Notes: generated by a model from the letters alone, not told the origin. Counted from the stretch's first letter, positions 7,593-16,906 are shown. The stretch: DNA of 57,662 nucleotides from an uncultured Prevotellaceae bacterium (GCA_946402905.1 CAMIYC010000017.1:1-57662); one strand, 5' to 3'. Translations and numbers: made by a program.

Positions 7593-7603
7593 CACTAAAT
7601 TTG
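7572..7603 (+). promoter_or_regulatory. Promoter of the Lrp-type regulator gene
   Basis: TAAATTTG (7596-7603) fits the -7 box exactly, and CTTG (7572-7575) lies 20 bp upstream with one mismatch to TTTG. The predicted start is near 7609, giving a leader of about 65 bases to the ATG at 7674. Confidence 0.6.
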
Positions 7604-7673
7604 CATCGAAGAAAGAAAATGCTTCTAAATAGTGTAAGTAAAATATTTACAAAATAGAAAAATAATCCGAAAG

Positions 7674-8138
7674 ATGGCTGATACGTTAGACCAAACCGAC
7701 TTGCAGATACTGAAAACGCTGCAGAAAAACGCGAAACTCACCACCAAGGAACTGGCCGATGCGGTGCATCTCACGCCGACACCGGTCTTTGAGAGGCAGA
7801 AACGCTTAGAGCGTCAGGGGTACATAAAGAAATATGTGGCTGTGCTCAATCCGGAGAAGCTCGGACTGGGATTGCTGGTGTTCTGCAAGGTGAAGCTCAA
7901 GCAGATAAATCATGAGATTGCTGATACATTCACATTCCGAATATTGCGCATACCTGAGGTGACTGAGTGCTACAACACAAGTGGTGCATACGATTATCTG
8001 CTAAAAGTGCGCGTGCGCGACATGAAGCAGTATCAGGAGTTTGTGCTCACCAAACTGGGCGACATCGACTCGGTGTCTTCTATCGAGAGCACTTTCGTGA
8101 TGAGCGAAATAAAGCAAAACTACGGCATCAACTTGTAG
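7674..8138 (+). CDS. Lrp/AsnC-family transcriptional regulator
   Basis: The protein has 154 residues. An N-terminal helix-turn-helix (about 5-60: LDQTDLQILKTLQKNAKLTTKELADAV followed by TPTPVFERQKRLERQGYI) is joined to an AsnC-type ligand-binding/oligomerisation domain (about 68-150). That domain includes RIPEVTECYNTSGAYDYLLKVRVRD, the usual effector-pocket region. Lrp-family proteins sense amino acids and often regulate the divergently transcribed gene. This one faces the sulfur cluster across a 153-bp gap with an inverted repeat, so it is the prime candidate for control by methionine, cysteine or a related amino acid. The effector is inferred from context only. Confidence 0.93.
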   Translation: MADTLDQTDLQILKTLQKNAKLTTKELADAVHLTPTPVFERQKRLERQGYIKKYVAVLNPEKLGLGLLVFCKVKLKQINHEIADTFTFRILRIPEVTECYNTSGAYDYLLKVRVRDMKQYQEFVLTKLGDIDSVSSIESTFVMSEIKQNYGINL

Positions 8139-8263
8139 GGGCTGCAAAATCAGTGATTAAGCTAAAGGTGTGCTGACTCTGGATTCAATATGAGATGGCA
8201 GCAACTTGTCTACTATTCTTATTGCGAAAAAATGCGAAAAGAGCGAAAGAATGCGAAAGCTGA

Positions 8264-8296
8264 ATGGATGCCAGGGCATCCATGAGGTGTTTTTTT
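8264..8296 (+). terminator. Hairpin with T-tract downstream of the lrp-like gene
   Basis: ATGGATGCC (8264-8272) pairs perfectly with GGCATCCAT (8275-8283), and a run of seven T follows at 8290-8296. The T-tract is six bases away from the stem, so terminator strength is uncertain. Confidence 0.45.
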
Positions 8297-8353
8297 CGTG
8301 AATTACCGTGAATTTTGGTCGTGAATTGGTCGTGAATTTCAATAGTGGTGGTA

Positions 8354-8452
8354 GCAACTTGTCTACTTGTCTACTCGTCAACTTGTCTACTTGTCTACTT
8401 GTCTACTTGTCTACTTGTCTACTCGTCAACTTGTCTACTTGTCTACTTGTCC
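8354..8452. repeat. Tandem array of the 8-bp unit WACTYGTC
   Basis: About twelve head-to-tail copies of an 8-bp unit are present, mostly TACTTGTC with AACTTGTC and TACTCGTC variants. Related AACTYGTC arrays occur at 10062-10190 and, in the opposite orientation, at 34545-34677. There are no spacers, so it is not a CRISPR array. Confidence 0.85.
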
Positions 8453-8478
8453 AAAGCCTAAATCCTTAACGGTGGGAT

Positions 8479-8502
8479 GGTCGGCCTGTCGGCCTCAAAA
8501 TC
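8479..8502 (+). repeat. 24-bp dispersed repeat, copy 1
   Basis: The 24 bases starting GGTCGGCCTGTCGGCC and ending TCAAAATC recur as an exact reverse complement at 22166-22189. Both copies are intergenic. The first part is itself built of GGTCGGCC/GTCGGCC half-repeats. Confidence 0.8.
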
Positions 8503-8630
8503 TCACAAAATCTTTTTCATAATCTCACATTCACAGATTGTATTAAGGAAGAAAAAAAGGTGGAAGTTGAAATCTTTGATTAAAAATCGAAGATAAGAGG
8601 CACCTCGGCAAAAAAAATAAATACATTTAT

Positions 8631-8661
8631 TTTGTATTGCTCTCAGTTTTCATTATCTTTG
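8631..8661 (+). promoter_or_regulatory. hflX promoter placed so that the mRNA is nearly leaderless
   Basis: TTTG (8631-8634), 19 bp, then TATCTTTG (8654-8661) is a perfect Bacteroidota vegetative promoter. The ATG of hflX starts at 8668, only six bases after the -7 box, so the predicted transcription start falls at or within three bases of the start codon. Confidence 0.8.
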
Positions 8662-8667
8662 TGCCTT

Positions 8668-9918
8668 ATGAAAGAATTTGTTATATCAGAAGTGAAGGCA
8701 GAGACCGCCATTTTGGTGGGTCTGATCACCCAAGAACAAGACGAGGCAAAGACCAAAGAATATCTCGACGAGCTGGAATTCCTGGCCGATACGGCCGGAG
8801 CCGTCACCGTGAAACGATTCACACAAAAGGTGGCCGGCCCCAGCTCTGTGACCTACGTAGGCAAAGGAAAACTACAGGAAATTAAGGAATACATCAAATC
8901 CGAAGAGGACGCAGAGCGCGAGATCGGTATGGTGATCTTCGACGATGAACTGACGGCCAAACAGATGCGCAACATCGAGGCTGAGCTGAAAGTGAAAATC
9001 CTCGACCGCACCTCGCTCATTCTGGATATCTTCGCCATGAGGGCACAGACAGCCAATGCCAAGACCCAGGTGGAACTGGCACAGTATCGGTATATGCTGC
9101 CACGGCTGCAAAGACTGTGGACACACCTCGAGCGCCAGGGTGGCGGTTCGGGCTCAGGCGGCGGAAAAGGCTCGGTGGGCTTGCGCGGTCCGGGTGAGAC
9201 ACAGTTGGAGATGGACCGCCGTATCATCCTGCACCGTATCACGCTGCTCAAGCAACGGCTCATAGAGATAGACAAGCAGAAGACCACACAGCGTAAAAAC
9301 CGCGGGCGCCTGATACGCGTGGCCTTGGTAGGATACACCAACGTGGGCAAGTCGACCATCATGAACCTGCTCTCAAAGAGCGATGTCTTCGCCGAAAACA
9401 AGCTCTTCGCCACACTCGATACCACCGTGCGCAAAGTGGTGGTAGACAATCTGCCCTTCCTGCTCGCTGACACCGTGGGATTCATCCGTAAGCTGCCCAC
9501 CGACCTGGTAGACTCGTTTAAGTCGACACTCGACGAGACACGCGAAGCCGACCTGCTCGTACACGTGGTGGACATCTCGCACCCCGACTTCGAAGAGCAG
9601 ATCAGCGTGGTGGAGAAGACACTGGGCGAGCTGGGATGCGCCGACAAGCCCACGATGATCGTATTCAACAAGATAGACGCCTATCACTGGATAGACAAGG
9701 AACCCGACGACCTGACGCCACCCACCAAGGAGAACGTGACACTCGACGAACTGAGACGCACCTGGATGGCTAAGCTCAACGACAACTGCCTCTTCATCTC
9801 CGCCAAGGAGAAGATCAACATCGAGGAGTTGCGCAGCACACTCTACAGTAAGGTGCGTGAGCTGCACGTACAGAAGTATCCCTACAACGACTTCCTGTAT
9901 GAAATGGAAGAAAAGTGA
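8668..9918 (+). CDS. hflX: GTPase HflX
   Basis: HflX is a ribosome-associated GTPase that helps split or rescue stalled 70S ribosomes. The 416 residues contain the N-terminal HflX domain (1-150, with VTYVGKGKLQEI), a glycine-rich linker (GGGSGSGGGKGS, about 158-169) before LRGPGETQLEMDRR, and the GTPase domain. Its motifs are G1 GYTNVGKST at 222-230, a threonine in the TTVRK switch region, G3 DTVGF, and G4 NKID. A start upstream at 8632 would lie inside the promoter, so the ATG at 8668 is chosen. There is no Shine-Dalgarno because the leader is almost absent. The gene appears monocistronic. Confidence 0.96.
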   Translation: MKEFVISEVKAETAILVGLITQEQDEAKTKEYLDELEFLADTAGAVTVKRFTQKVAGPSSVTYVGKGKLQEIKEYIKSEEDAEREIGMVIFDDELTAKQMRNIEAELKVKILDRTSLILDIFAMRAQTANAKTQVELAQYRYMLPRLQRLWTHLERQGGGSGSGGGKGSVGLRGPGETQLEMDRRIILHRITLLKQRLIEIDKQKTTQRKNRGRLIRVALVGYTNVGKSTIMNLLSKSDVFAENKLFATLDTTVRKVVVDNLPFLLADTVGFIRKLPTDLVDSFKSTLDETREADLLVHVVDISHPDFEEQISVVEKTLGELGCADKPTMIVFNKIDAYHWIDKEPDDLTPPTKENVTLDELRRTWMAKLNDNCLFISAKEKINIEELRSTLYSKVRELHVQKYPYNDFLYEMEEK

Positions 9919-10016
9919 AATAAATTAAAAATTAAAAAGTAAAAAGTAAAAATTTAAACTAACGACGAACACTTGACGACGAACACAGACAATTATCCGC
10001 AATCAGTGATGTAGGG

Positions 10017-10032
10017 ACGCGGCGTGCCGCGT
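10017..10032. repeat. Perfect GC-rich palindrome ACGCGGC-GT-GCCGCGT
   Basis: Two 7-bp arms are separated by two bases, inside GTAGGG...TACAATT. It lies between hflX and the DUF4954 gene and has no adjoining T-tract, so it looks like a dispersed extragenic hairpin and not a terminator. Confidence 0.6.
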
Positions 10033-10061
10033 TACAATTTCCCCATCATAAAAATGCCATC

Positions 10062-10190
10062 AACTTGTCAACTCGTTAACTTGTCAACTCGTCACTATTA
10101 AGTAACAACTTGTCAACTCGTCACGAAAAGTAACAACTTGTCAACTCGTCAACTTGTCAACTCGTCAACTTAAAAAAACAACTCGTCAAC
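10062..10190. repeat. Interrupted tandem array of the 8-bp unit AACTYGTC
   Basis: AACTTGTC and AACTCGTC alternate in three blocks separated by short A-rich or TAAGTAAC stretches. The last copy ends 14 bases before the ATG of the DUF4954 gene, so the array forms most of that gene's leader. It is related to the arrays at 8354 and 34545. Confidence 0.85.
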
Positions 10191-10204
10191 AAAATAAAAA
10201 AATC

Positions 10205-12061
10205 ATGGTAGAATACAGACAACTAACAGAAGCTGAGATCGACATCCTGGAAGAGAGAGGATGCAAGGCCGAAGACTGGGACCTCGTGATGGTACACCCA
10301 GAGTTTAATGCGAGTTATATTCGCAACACCTCATTTTATGGAGAAATCAGACTGGGAAAGTTTGAGAAAACCATTGAGGTGAGCAAAGGATTTTTCAAGC
10401 ATTCCGGGATTAAGAGCACTACACTGCGCAATGTGACCATGGGCGACAACTGTCTCATCGAAAACATTGGCAACTTCATCAACAACTATACGCTCGGCGA
10501 CGAATGCTATATCAGCAACGTCAACACCATAGAGACCACCGAGGGAGCCACATTCGGAGAGGGGAACCTCATCTCCGTGCTCAATGAGGTGGGCGACGGC
10601 AACGTCATCCTCTTCGACGGGCTGACCAGCCAGCTGGCCGCACTGATGGTGAACCACTATCGCGACAAAGAGCTGATGAAAGCACTCAAAGAGCTCATCA
10701 TGAAAGAGACGGAGGCCAGCGTGCCCGACCGGGGCACCATCGGCAACAATGTGAAGATCATCAACACATCGGAAATCACCAACACACATATCAACGACTG
10801 CTGCGAGATCATCGGTGCATGCCGGCTGAGCGACTGCTCCATCAAGAGCATACCTGAGGCCAGCGTGTATATCGGCTCTGGGGTGATCTGCGAAAACTCC
10901 ATCATCTACGACGGCAGTTCGATTCTCAACAGCGTGAAACTGGAAAACTGCTTCGTGGGAGAAGCATGCCAGATCACCAACGGATTTGCAGCTGAGAGCA
11001 GCATCTTCTTCGCCAACAGCTTCATGTCAAACGGCGAGGCTTGCGCTGCATTCTGCGGACCTTTCTCCGCCAGCCACCACAAGAGTTCGCTGCTTATCGG
11101 AGGAATGTTCTCATTCTACAACGCAGGGTCGGCCACCAACTTCTCCAACCATGCCTACAAGATGGGACCGATGCACTACGGCATACTCGAGCGCGGTGTG
11201 AAAACTGCCAGCGGGGCATACATCCTCATGCCTGCACACATCGGCACCTTCTCCGTATGCTTCGGCAAGCTGATGTATCATCCCGACACCAGAAACCTGC
11301 CTTTCTCCTACCTCATCGCCTACGGCGACACCATGTATCTCAACCCGGGACGCAACCTCACCACTGTGGGTCTCTACCGTGACATCCGCAAATGGCCCAA
11401 GCGTGACATGAGACCACGCAACGGACAGAAGAGCATCGTCAACTTCGACTGGCTCAGCCCATTCTCCGTGGGAGAGATACTCGAAGGCAAAAAAATACTC
11501 GAACAGCTCCGTGCCGCATCGGGCGACCGCGTATCGCTATACAACTACCATGAATATGTGATCAAGGCCAATCATCTGCGTCTGGGCATCAAGCTCTACG
11601 ACATGGCCATACGCATCTTCATGGGTGCAGTGCTCAAGCGCCACGAGCTGGAGCTGCCCAAGAGCCCCATCGGCACCGGCAAGTGGAACGACCTCTCCGG
11701 ACTGCTACTGCCCGAGACCGAGGAACTGCGGCTGATCGAGGATATCAAGAGCGGGCAAATCGTTGACATCTACGAGGTGCTCGACAGATTCACCGAGATA
11801 CACAACAATTACAAGGAGTATCGCTGGACATGGGCCTACCGTCTCATCCTCGACTACTACGGACTGGAGACGCTGACCGAGGAAGACGCCAACCGCATAC
11901 GCCGCGACTATATCACATCGCGCCGCGAGTGGATAGCCGAGATACGCAAGGACGCCGAGAAGGAATTCACCCTGGGCGACGTCGACATCGAGGTGCTCGA
12001 AAACTTCCTCAGCCAGCTCGACAAGGAAGTGGAGTTTGAGAATGACAAAAAAGAAATCTGA
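10205..12061 (+). CDS. DUF4954-family protein with left-handed beta-helix
   Basis: This 618-residue protein starts at the ATG at 10205 (MVEYRQLTEAEI); an upstream in-frame start would fall inside the repeat array and is rejected. The N-terminal half contains many imperfect hexapeptide-like turns (for example GDNCLIENIGNFINNYTLGDECYISNVNTIE and CEIIGACRLSDCSIKSIPEASVYIGSGVICENSIIYDG), typical of left-handed beta-helices in sugar-nucleotide transferases and acyltransferases. The C-terminal 200 residues are helical and charged. DUF4954 proteins are widespread in Bacteroidota; some are annotated as glucose-1-phosphate nucleotidyltransferase-like, but I see no nucleotidyl-transfer domain and assign no reaction. 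Confidence 0.85.
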   Translation: MVEYRQLTEAEIDILEERGCKAEDWDLVMVHPEFNASYIRNTSFYGEIRLGKFEKTIEVSKGFFKHSGIKSTTLRNVTMGDNCLIENIGNFINNYTLGDECYISNVNTIETTEGATFGEGNLISVLNEVGDGNVILFDGLTSQLAALMVNHYRDKELMKALKELIMKETEASVPDRGTIGNNVKIINTSEITNTHINDCCEIIGACRLSDCSIKSIPEASVYIGSGVICENSIIYDGSSILNSVKLENCFVGEACQITNGFAAESSIFFANSFMSNGEACAAFCGPFSASHHKSSLLIGGMFSFYNAGSATNFSNHAYKMGPMHYGILERGVKTASGAYILMPAHIGTFSVCFGKLMYHPDTRNLPFSYLIAYGDTMYLNPGRNLTTVGLYRDIRKWPKRDMRPRNGQKSIVNFDWLSPFSVGEILEGKKILEQLRAASGDRVSLYNYHEYVIKANHLRLGIKLYDMAIRIFMGAVLKRHELELPKSPIGTGKWNDLSGLLLPETEELRLIEDIKSGQIVDIYEVLDRFTEIHNNYKEYRWTWAYRLILDYYGLETLTEEDANRIRRDYITSRREWIAEIRKDAEKEFTLGDVDIEVLENFLSQLDKEVEFENDKKEI

Positions 12062-12118
12062 AAAGATAAAATGGTAAAATCGCCCTCATAAAACTCATAA
12101 AACCTCAAAACCTAAAAA

Positions 12119-15016
12119 ATGAGAAACTATTTAATTTTAATAATGTGTATGATAGCCTTGGCCACACAAGCCAAGGACTATCCATACACCACAGTGCCTG
12201 GCGACCTGACGCAGACACGCATCTACCGGCTTGACAACGGGCTGACTGTATACCTCTCCGTCAACAAAGAGGTGCCACGCCTGCAAGCCAACATCGCCGT
12301 GCGTACAGGCTCGCGCAACGACCCGCCGGAGACCACCGGCCTGGCTCACTATCTGGAGCACCTGATGTTTAAGGGCACACGACAGTTTGGAGTGACCGAC
12401 CCGGCAGCAGAGGCGCCTTATCTCGACGATATCGAAGCCCGATATGAGGTATACCGCACGCTGACCGACCCGGCTGAGCGCAAGAAAGCCTACCATGAGA
12501 TAGACAGTGTGTCGCAGTTGGCCGCACGCTATTTCATACCCAATGAATACGACAAACTGATGTCGGCCATCGGCAGCGAAGGTACCAATGCCTATACCAG
12601 CAACGACGTGACCTGCTACGTGGAAAACATCCCCTCCAACGAGATAGAAAACTGGGCACGAGTACAGTCAGACCGTTTTCAGAACATGGTGATACGCGGG
12701 TTTCACACCGAGCTGGAGGCTGTGTATGAGGAGAAAAACATCGGCATGGCACAGGACAACAGAAAGATTTGGGAAGCCCTCTATGCCAAGATGTTCCCCA
12801 CACATCCCTACGGCACACAAACCACCATCGGCACCCAGGAACACTTGAAAAACCCATCGATCACCAACATCAAGAACTACTTCAAGCGCTACTACGTGCC
12901 CAACAATGTGGCCGTCTGCATGGCCGGCGACTTCGATCCCGACCAGGTGATTGCCATCATCGACCGTTATTTCGGCTCGTGGAAGCCAAGCCCCGACCTG
13001 TCATTCCCGCAGTATGCGCCGATGGCACCCATCTCGGCCCCTGTCGACACCACCGTGTTGGGCAAGGAGGCGGAGTATTTGTTCTTGGGATGGCGTTTCG
13101 GAGCCGCCAACAACGGGCAGGCCGACACGCTCAACCTCATCAGCCAGATACTGGCCAACGGCAAATGCGGACTCTTCGAGATCGACCTGGAGCAGAAGAT
13201 GAAGCTCAACAGTGCAGGTGCCTTCGCCGACGAGATGGCCGAGTATACGCCTTTTGTGCTCTATGGTTATCCCAAAGACAAGCAGACCCTGGAGGAGGTC
13301 AAGGCTTTGCTGCTCGAAGAACTGGCCAAGTTGAAGCGAGGCGAATTTGACGACGACCTGATACCTGCCGTCATCAACAATGCCAAGCTCTCGTTCTACC
13401 GCAGCATCCAGAACAACAACAACCGGGCCAGCATGATGGTCGACGCCTTCATCAACGGCCAGCAGTGGGAAGACGTGGCACACTACGTGGAGCGTATCTC
13501 CAAAATCAGCAAGCAGGATGTAGTCAGCTTTGCCAACAAATACCTCAACGACAATTATGTGTGCGTATACAAGAAGACCGGCGACGACCCTTCGCTGGTG
13601 AAAATCGAAAAACCAGAGATCACAGCCATACCCACCAACAGGGATCTGAGCAGCCAGTTTCTCAATGAGATCAAAAATTCCTACGTCAAGCCGATCGAGC
13701 CACGTTTCCTCGACTTTGAGAAAGACCTCACTGTGAGCAAGACCAAGAAAGGGCTGCCACTCTACTACAAGCACAACGACGAGGACGGACTATTCACACT
13801 CGCCTTCGTCTACGACTTCGGCGAGGAGAGCGACATCAACCTCTCCTACGGCCCTGATTACCTGGAGTATATCGGCACCGACAAAATGACGGTGAGCCAG
13901 GTGAAGCAGGAGTTCTACAAACTGGCCTGCAACTATAGAATCAGTGTGGGAGCCTACAACACCACTGTGAGCATCACCGGACTCGACGAGAACATGCCCC
14001 AGGCCCTCGCCCTGCTCGAAAACTTCATGCAGAACGCCAAGGCCGACCACGACACCTACTCGCAGTATGTAGACCTGATCGTGAAAAACCGGGAGGACAG
14101 CAAGAAAAACCAGCGAAGCAACTTCAGTGCACTGACCAACTATGTGGAGTACGGACCCTACAACCCGGTGCGCAACATGCTCAGCGAGCAACAGCTGCGC
14201 GCTGCCGACCCGCAACACTTCATCGACCTGCTCGCCGGACTGAAAAACTATGAGCACACCGTGATGTATTACGGGCCGATGAGTGAGAAAGAACTGAGCA
14301 AGCTCATCTCCAAGACACACAAGACCGGCAAGAAACTTGTCCCCGCACCTGCAGGCAAAGAATATACAGAGCAGCCCACACCGCGCAACGAGGTATACAT
14401 CGCGCCCTACGAGGCCAAGAACATCTACATGAGGCAGTATCACAACGACGGCAAGCCATTCAGTCTCGAAGAGGCGCCGGTGCGCACGATGTTCAACGAA
14501 TATTTCGGAGGCGGAATGAACACCATCGTCTTCCAGGAGCTGCGCGAGAGCCGCGGACTGGCCTACAGCGCGATGGCACGCTACAACACACCTGCACGCC
14601 TGAACCATCCAGAGAGTTTTTACACCAATATCATCTCACAGAACGACAAGATGACAGACTGCATCAGTGTCTTCAACGAGATACTCGACACGATACCGCA
14701 GAGCCAGTCGGCTTTCGAGATTGCCAGGCAGAGCGCCGTCAAGAGCCTGCAGACCATGCGCGTCACCAAGTTTGGAGTGCTCAACGCATACTACCGGGCC
14801 AAGAAGCGCGGCTTCGACTTCGACATCAACGAGCGCATCTACCGTGCGCTGCCGTCGGTGACGCTGCAGGACATCGTAGACTTCGAACAGAAAAACGTAG
14901 CACACAAGACCTATAAATACATCATCCTGGGCGACGAGAAAGAACTCGACATGAAAGCACTGGAAAAAATAGGTCCTGTGCACAGGTTGTCGACAGAAGA
15001 TATTTTCGGATATTAA
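12119..15016 (+). CDS. M16 (pitrilysin-type) zinc metallopeptidase, exported
   Basis: The protein has 965 residues, with a short hydrophobic signal sequence (about 1-18, LILIMCMIALATQA) and then two M16 halves. The inverted zinc motif H77-Y-L-E80-H81 is in GLAHYLEHLMFKGT. The third ligand should be a glutamate in ELEAVYEEKN (about 198-206), further away than usual because of a charged helical insert at about 95-135. The second half (about 530-965) has the RESRGLAYSA signature expected for the inactive partner domain. Such enzymes degrade peptides in the periplasm. It follows the DUF4954 gene by 57 nt and precedes fumarase by 24 nt, all on the plus strand. Confidence 0.93.
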   Translation: MRNYLILIMCMIALATQAKDYPYTTVPGDLTQTRIYRLDNGLTVYLSVNKEVPRLQANIAVRTGSRNDPPETTGLAHYLEHLMFKGTRQFGVTDPAAEAPYLDDIEARYEVYRTLTDPAERKKAYHEIDSVSQLAARYFIPNEYDKLMSAIGSEGTNAYTSNDVTCYVENIPSNEIENWARVQSDRFQNMVIRGFHTELEAVYEEKNIGMAQDNRKIWEALYAKMFPTHPYGTQTTIGTQEHLKNPSITNIKNYFKRYYVPNNVAVCMAGDFDPDQVIAIIDRYFGSWKPSPDLSFPQYAPMAPISAPVDTTVLGKEAEYLFLGWRFGAANNGQADTLNLISQILANGKCGLFEIDLEQKMKLNSAGAFADEMAEYTPFVLYGYPKDKQTLEEVKALLLEELAKLKRGEFDDDLIPAVINNAKLSFYRSIQNNNNRASMMVDAFINGQQWEDVAHYVERISKISKQDVVSFANKYLNDNYVCVYKKTGDDPSLVKIEKPEITAIPTNRDLSSQFLNEIKNSYVKPIEPRFLDFEKDLTVSKTKKGLPLYYKHNDEDGLFTLAFVYDFGEESDINLSYGPDYLEYIGTDKMTVSQVKQEFYKLACNYRISVGAYNTTVSITGLDENMPQALALLENFMQNAKADHDTYSQYVDLIVKNREDSKKNQRSNFSALTNYVEYGPYNPVRNMLSEQQLRAADPQHFIDLLAGLKNYEHTVMYYGPMSEKELSKLISKTHKTGKKLVPAPAGKEYTEQPTPRNEVYIAPYEAKNIYMRQYHNDGKPFSLEEAPVRTMFNEYFGGGMNTIVFQELRESRGLAYSAMARYNTPARLNHPESFYTNIISQNDKMTDCISVFNEILDTIPQSQSAFEIARQSAVKSLQTMRVTKFGVLNAYYRAKKRGFDFDINERIYRALPSVTLQDIVDFEQKNVAHKTYKYIILGDEKELDMKALEKIGPVHRLSTEDIFGY

Positions 15017-15040
15017 ATATTAACATTAAATCAAAACATT

Positions 15041-16690
15041 ATGGCAAAAACACCAGAATTTAAGTATGCGCCCATGTTTCAGCTGGGCAAAGACGACACC
15101 GAATACCGGCTGCTCACCAAAGAGGGAGTCAGCATGGGAGAGTTTGAGGGCAAACCGATCCTCAAAGTGAGCAAGGAAGCACTGACACTGCTCGCACAGC
15201 AGGCTTTCCACGATGTGGAATTCATGCTCCGTCGCAAGCACAATGAGCAAGTGGCAGAGATACTGCGCGACCCAGAGGCCAGCGAAAACGACAAATACGT
15301 GGCCCTGCAGTTCCTGCGCAATGCCGAGGTGGCATGCAAGGGAATACTGCCCTTCTGCCAGGACACAGGTACAGCCATCATCCATGGCGAGAAAGGACAG
15401 CAAGTGTGGACCGGATTCTGCGACGAAGAGGCACTGAGCCTGGGTGTATACAACACCTTCACCCAGGACAACCTGCGCTACTCGCAGAATGCACCGCTCA
15501 ACATGTATGACGAGGTGAACACACGCTGCAACCTGCCCGCACAGATCGACATCGAGGCCACAGAGGGATGCGAATACCGCTTTGTCATGGTAGCCAAGGG
15601 GGGAGGCTCGGCCAACAAGACCTACTTCTACCCCATGACCAAAGCCACCATCCAGAACGAGGGTACGCTCCTGCCCTTCCTGGTAGAGAAGATGAAGTCG
15701 CTCGGCACCGCCGCCTGTCCGCCCTACCACATCGCATTCGTCATCGGCGGCACATCGGCAGAGAAGAACCTGCTCGCCGTGAAGATGGCCTCTATCCACT
15801 ACTACGACAACATGCCCACCACGGGCGACGAGACAGGGCGCGCATTCCGCGACATCGACCTGGAGAACAAGCTGCTCGACGAGGCACACAAGATCGGACT
15901 CGGAGCACAGTTTGGCGGCAAAGCCCTGGCTCATGACATCCGTGTCATACGTCTGCCACGCCATGGAGCCTCCTGCCCCATCGGCATGGGCGTAAGTTGC
16001 TCTGCCGACCGCAACATCAAGGCCAAGATCAATGCCGACGGTATCTGGTTGGAGAAGATGGACGACAATCCTACAGAGCTCATCCCCGAAGAGATGCGTC
16101 TGCCCGGAGAGGGTGGCGAAAGCATCGTCATCGACCTCGACAAAGGCATCGACTCTGTACGTGCCGAACTCACCAAATATCCTGTGAGCACACGTGTCAA
16201 CCTGAAAGGCACCATCATCGTGGCACGCGATATCGCACACGCAAAGCTCAAGGCGCGACTCGACGCCGGAGAGGAGATGCCCGCCTACTTCAAAGACCAT
16301 CCCATACTCTACGCCGGACCAGCCAAGACACCAGAGGGTTATCCCTGCGGCTCGATGGGTCCCACCACGGCCAACCGTATGGATCCCTACGTAGACGAGT
16401 TCCAGGATCATGGCGCATCGCTGGTGATGATAGCCAAGGGCAACCGCACACAGGCCGTGACCGACGCCTGCCAGAAGCACGGAGGATTCTATCTCGGAAG
16501 CATCGGCGGAGTGGCTGCTGTGCTCTCACAGTCGAGCATCAAGTCGATCGAGTGTGTGGAATATCCCGAGCTGGGCATGGAGGCCATCTGGAAGATTGTG
16601 GTGGAAGACTTCCCCGCATTCATTCTGGTCGACGACAAGGGCAACGACTTCTTCAAGCAGCTGAAGCCCTGGACGCCATGTGGGAAATAA
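15041..16690 (+). CDS. Fumarate hydratase, class I (iron-sulfur)
   Basis: It interconverts fumarate and malate in the cytoplasm; in Prevotella-like anaerobes this step belongs to the reductive branch that makes succinate. The 549-residue length matches single-chain class I fumarases such as FumA/FumB. The [4Fe-4S] cysteines are C106 (FCQDTG), C226 (AACPPYH) and C320 (GMGVSCSAD). [24 protein letters not shown] and [13 protein letters not shown] are further family signatures. The start has an A-rich leader with no clear Shine-Dalgarno. A strong hairpin terminator follows at 16871. Confidence 0.95.
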   Translation: MAKTPEFKYAPMFQLGKDDTEYRLLTKEGVSMGEFEGKPILKVSKEALTLLAQQAFHDVEFMLRRKHNEQVAEILRDPEASENDKYVALQFLRNAEVACKGILPFCQDTGTAIIHGEKGQQVWTGFCDEEALSLGVYNTFTQDNLRYSQNAPLNMYDEVNTRCNLPAQIDIEATEGCEYRFVMVAKGGGSANKTYFYPMTKATIQNEGTLLPFLVEKMKSLGTAACPPYHIAFVIGGTSAEKNLLAVKMASIHYYDNMPTTGDETGRAFRDIDLENKLLDEAHKIGLGAQFGGKALAHDIRVIRLPRHGASCPIGMGVSCSADRNIKAKINADGIWLEKMDDNPTELIPEEMRLPGEGGESIVIDLDKGIDSVRAELTKYPVSTRVNLKGTIIVARDIAHAKLKARLDAGEEMPAYFKDHPILYAGPAKTPEGYPCGSMGPTTANRMDPYVDEFQDHGASLVMIAKGNRTQAVTDACQKHGGFYLGSIGGVAAVLSQSSIKSIECVEYPELGMEAIWKIVVEDFPAFILVDDKGNDFFKQLKPWTPCGK

Positions 16691-16713
16691 TCTTCTGTGA
16701 TAGGCTGTCCTAT

Positions 16714-16826
16714 TATCAAGAATTATAGAGATTTGTCGAAGACTCACGAGGAACGCAGTAATTAAAGAATTCTCCTTGAGAGCAGCCACGGATAACTATA
16801 ATTCATAAATTCTATAATTCTTGATA
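16714..16826. repeat. Perfect 16-bp inverted repeat flanking 81 bp
   Basis: TATCAAGAATTATAGA (16714-16729) and TCTATAATTCTTGATA (16811-16826) are exact reverse complements. The 81 bases between them carry no ORF. It is either a small non-autonomous element or a structured 3' UTR of the fumarase transcript. Confidence 0.6.
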
Positions 16827-16870
16827 AAAAGATATAGGAAAGTATACTTCTAAAAACAATGTAATTCTAT

Positions 16871-16906
16871 AAAGACATCCCCCGAAGTTTTTCGGGGGAT
16901 GTCTTT
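16871..16906. terminator. Strong terminator between fumarase and purN (convergent)
   Basis: AAAGACATCCCCCGAA (16871-16886) pairs perfectly with TTCGGGGGATGTCTTT (16891-16906) around GTTT, and T continues to 16907. The genes converge here and the stem ends at the purN stop codon, so it can stop transcription from the plus side and possibly from both sides. Confidence 0.9.

Larger units (their letters stand above)
8139..8667. other. 529-bp intergenic region rich in repeats
   Basis: There is no gene here. In order it contains the hairpin at 8264, four GTGAATT words at about 8298-8338, an 8-bp tandem array (8354-8452), one copy of a 24-bp repeat shared with 22166-22189, and the hflX promoter (8631-8661). 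Confidence 0.7.

Noticed and set aside
8354..8452. CRISPR array
   Set aside because: Units are 8 bp and head-to-tail without spacers, and there are no cas genes.
13001..14608. Two long minus-strand frames within the M16 peptidase gene
   Set aside because: Shadows caused by GC-rich codon use in the peptidase gene; no start context or domain.
15026..16480. 484-codon minus-strand frame
   Set aside because: Antisense of fumarase, which has intact iron-sulfur cysteines on the plus strand.
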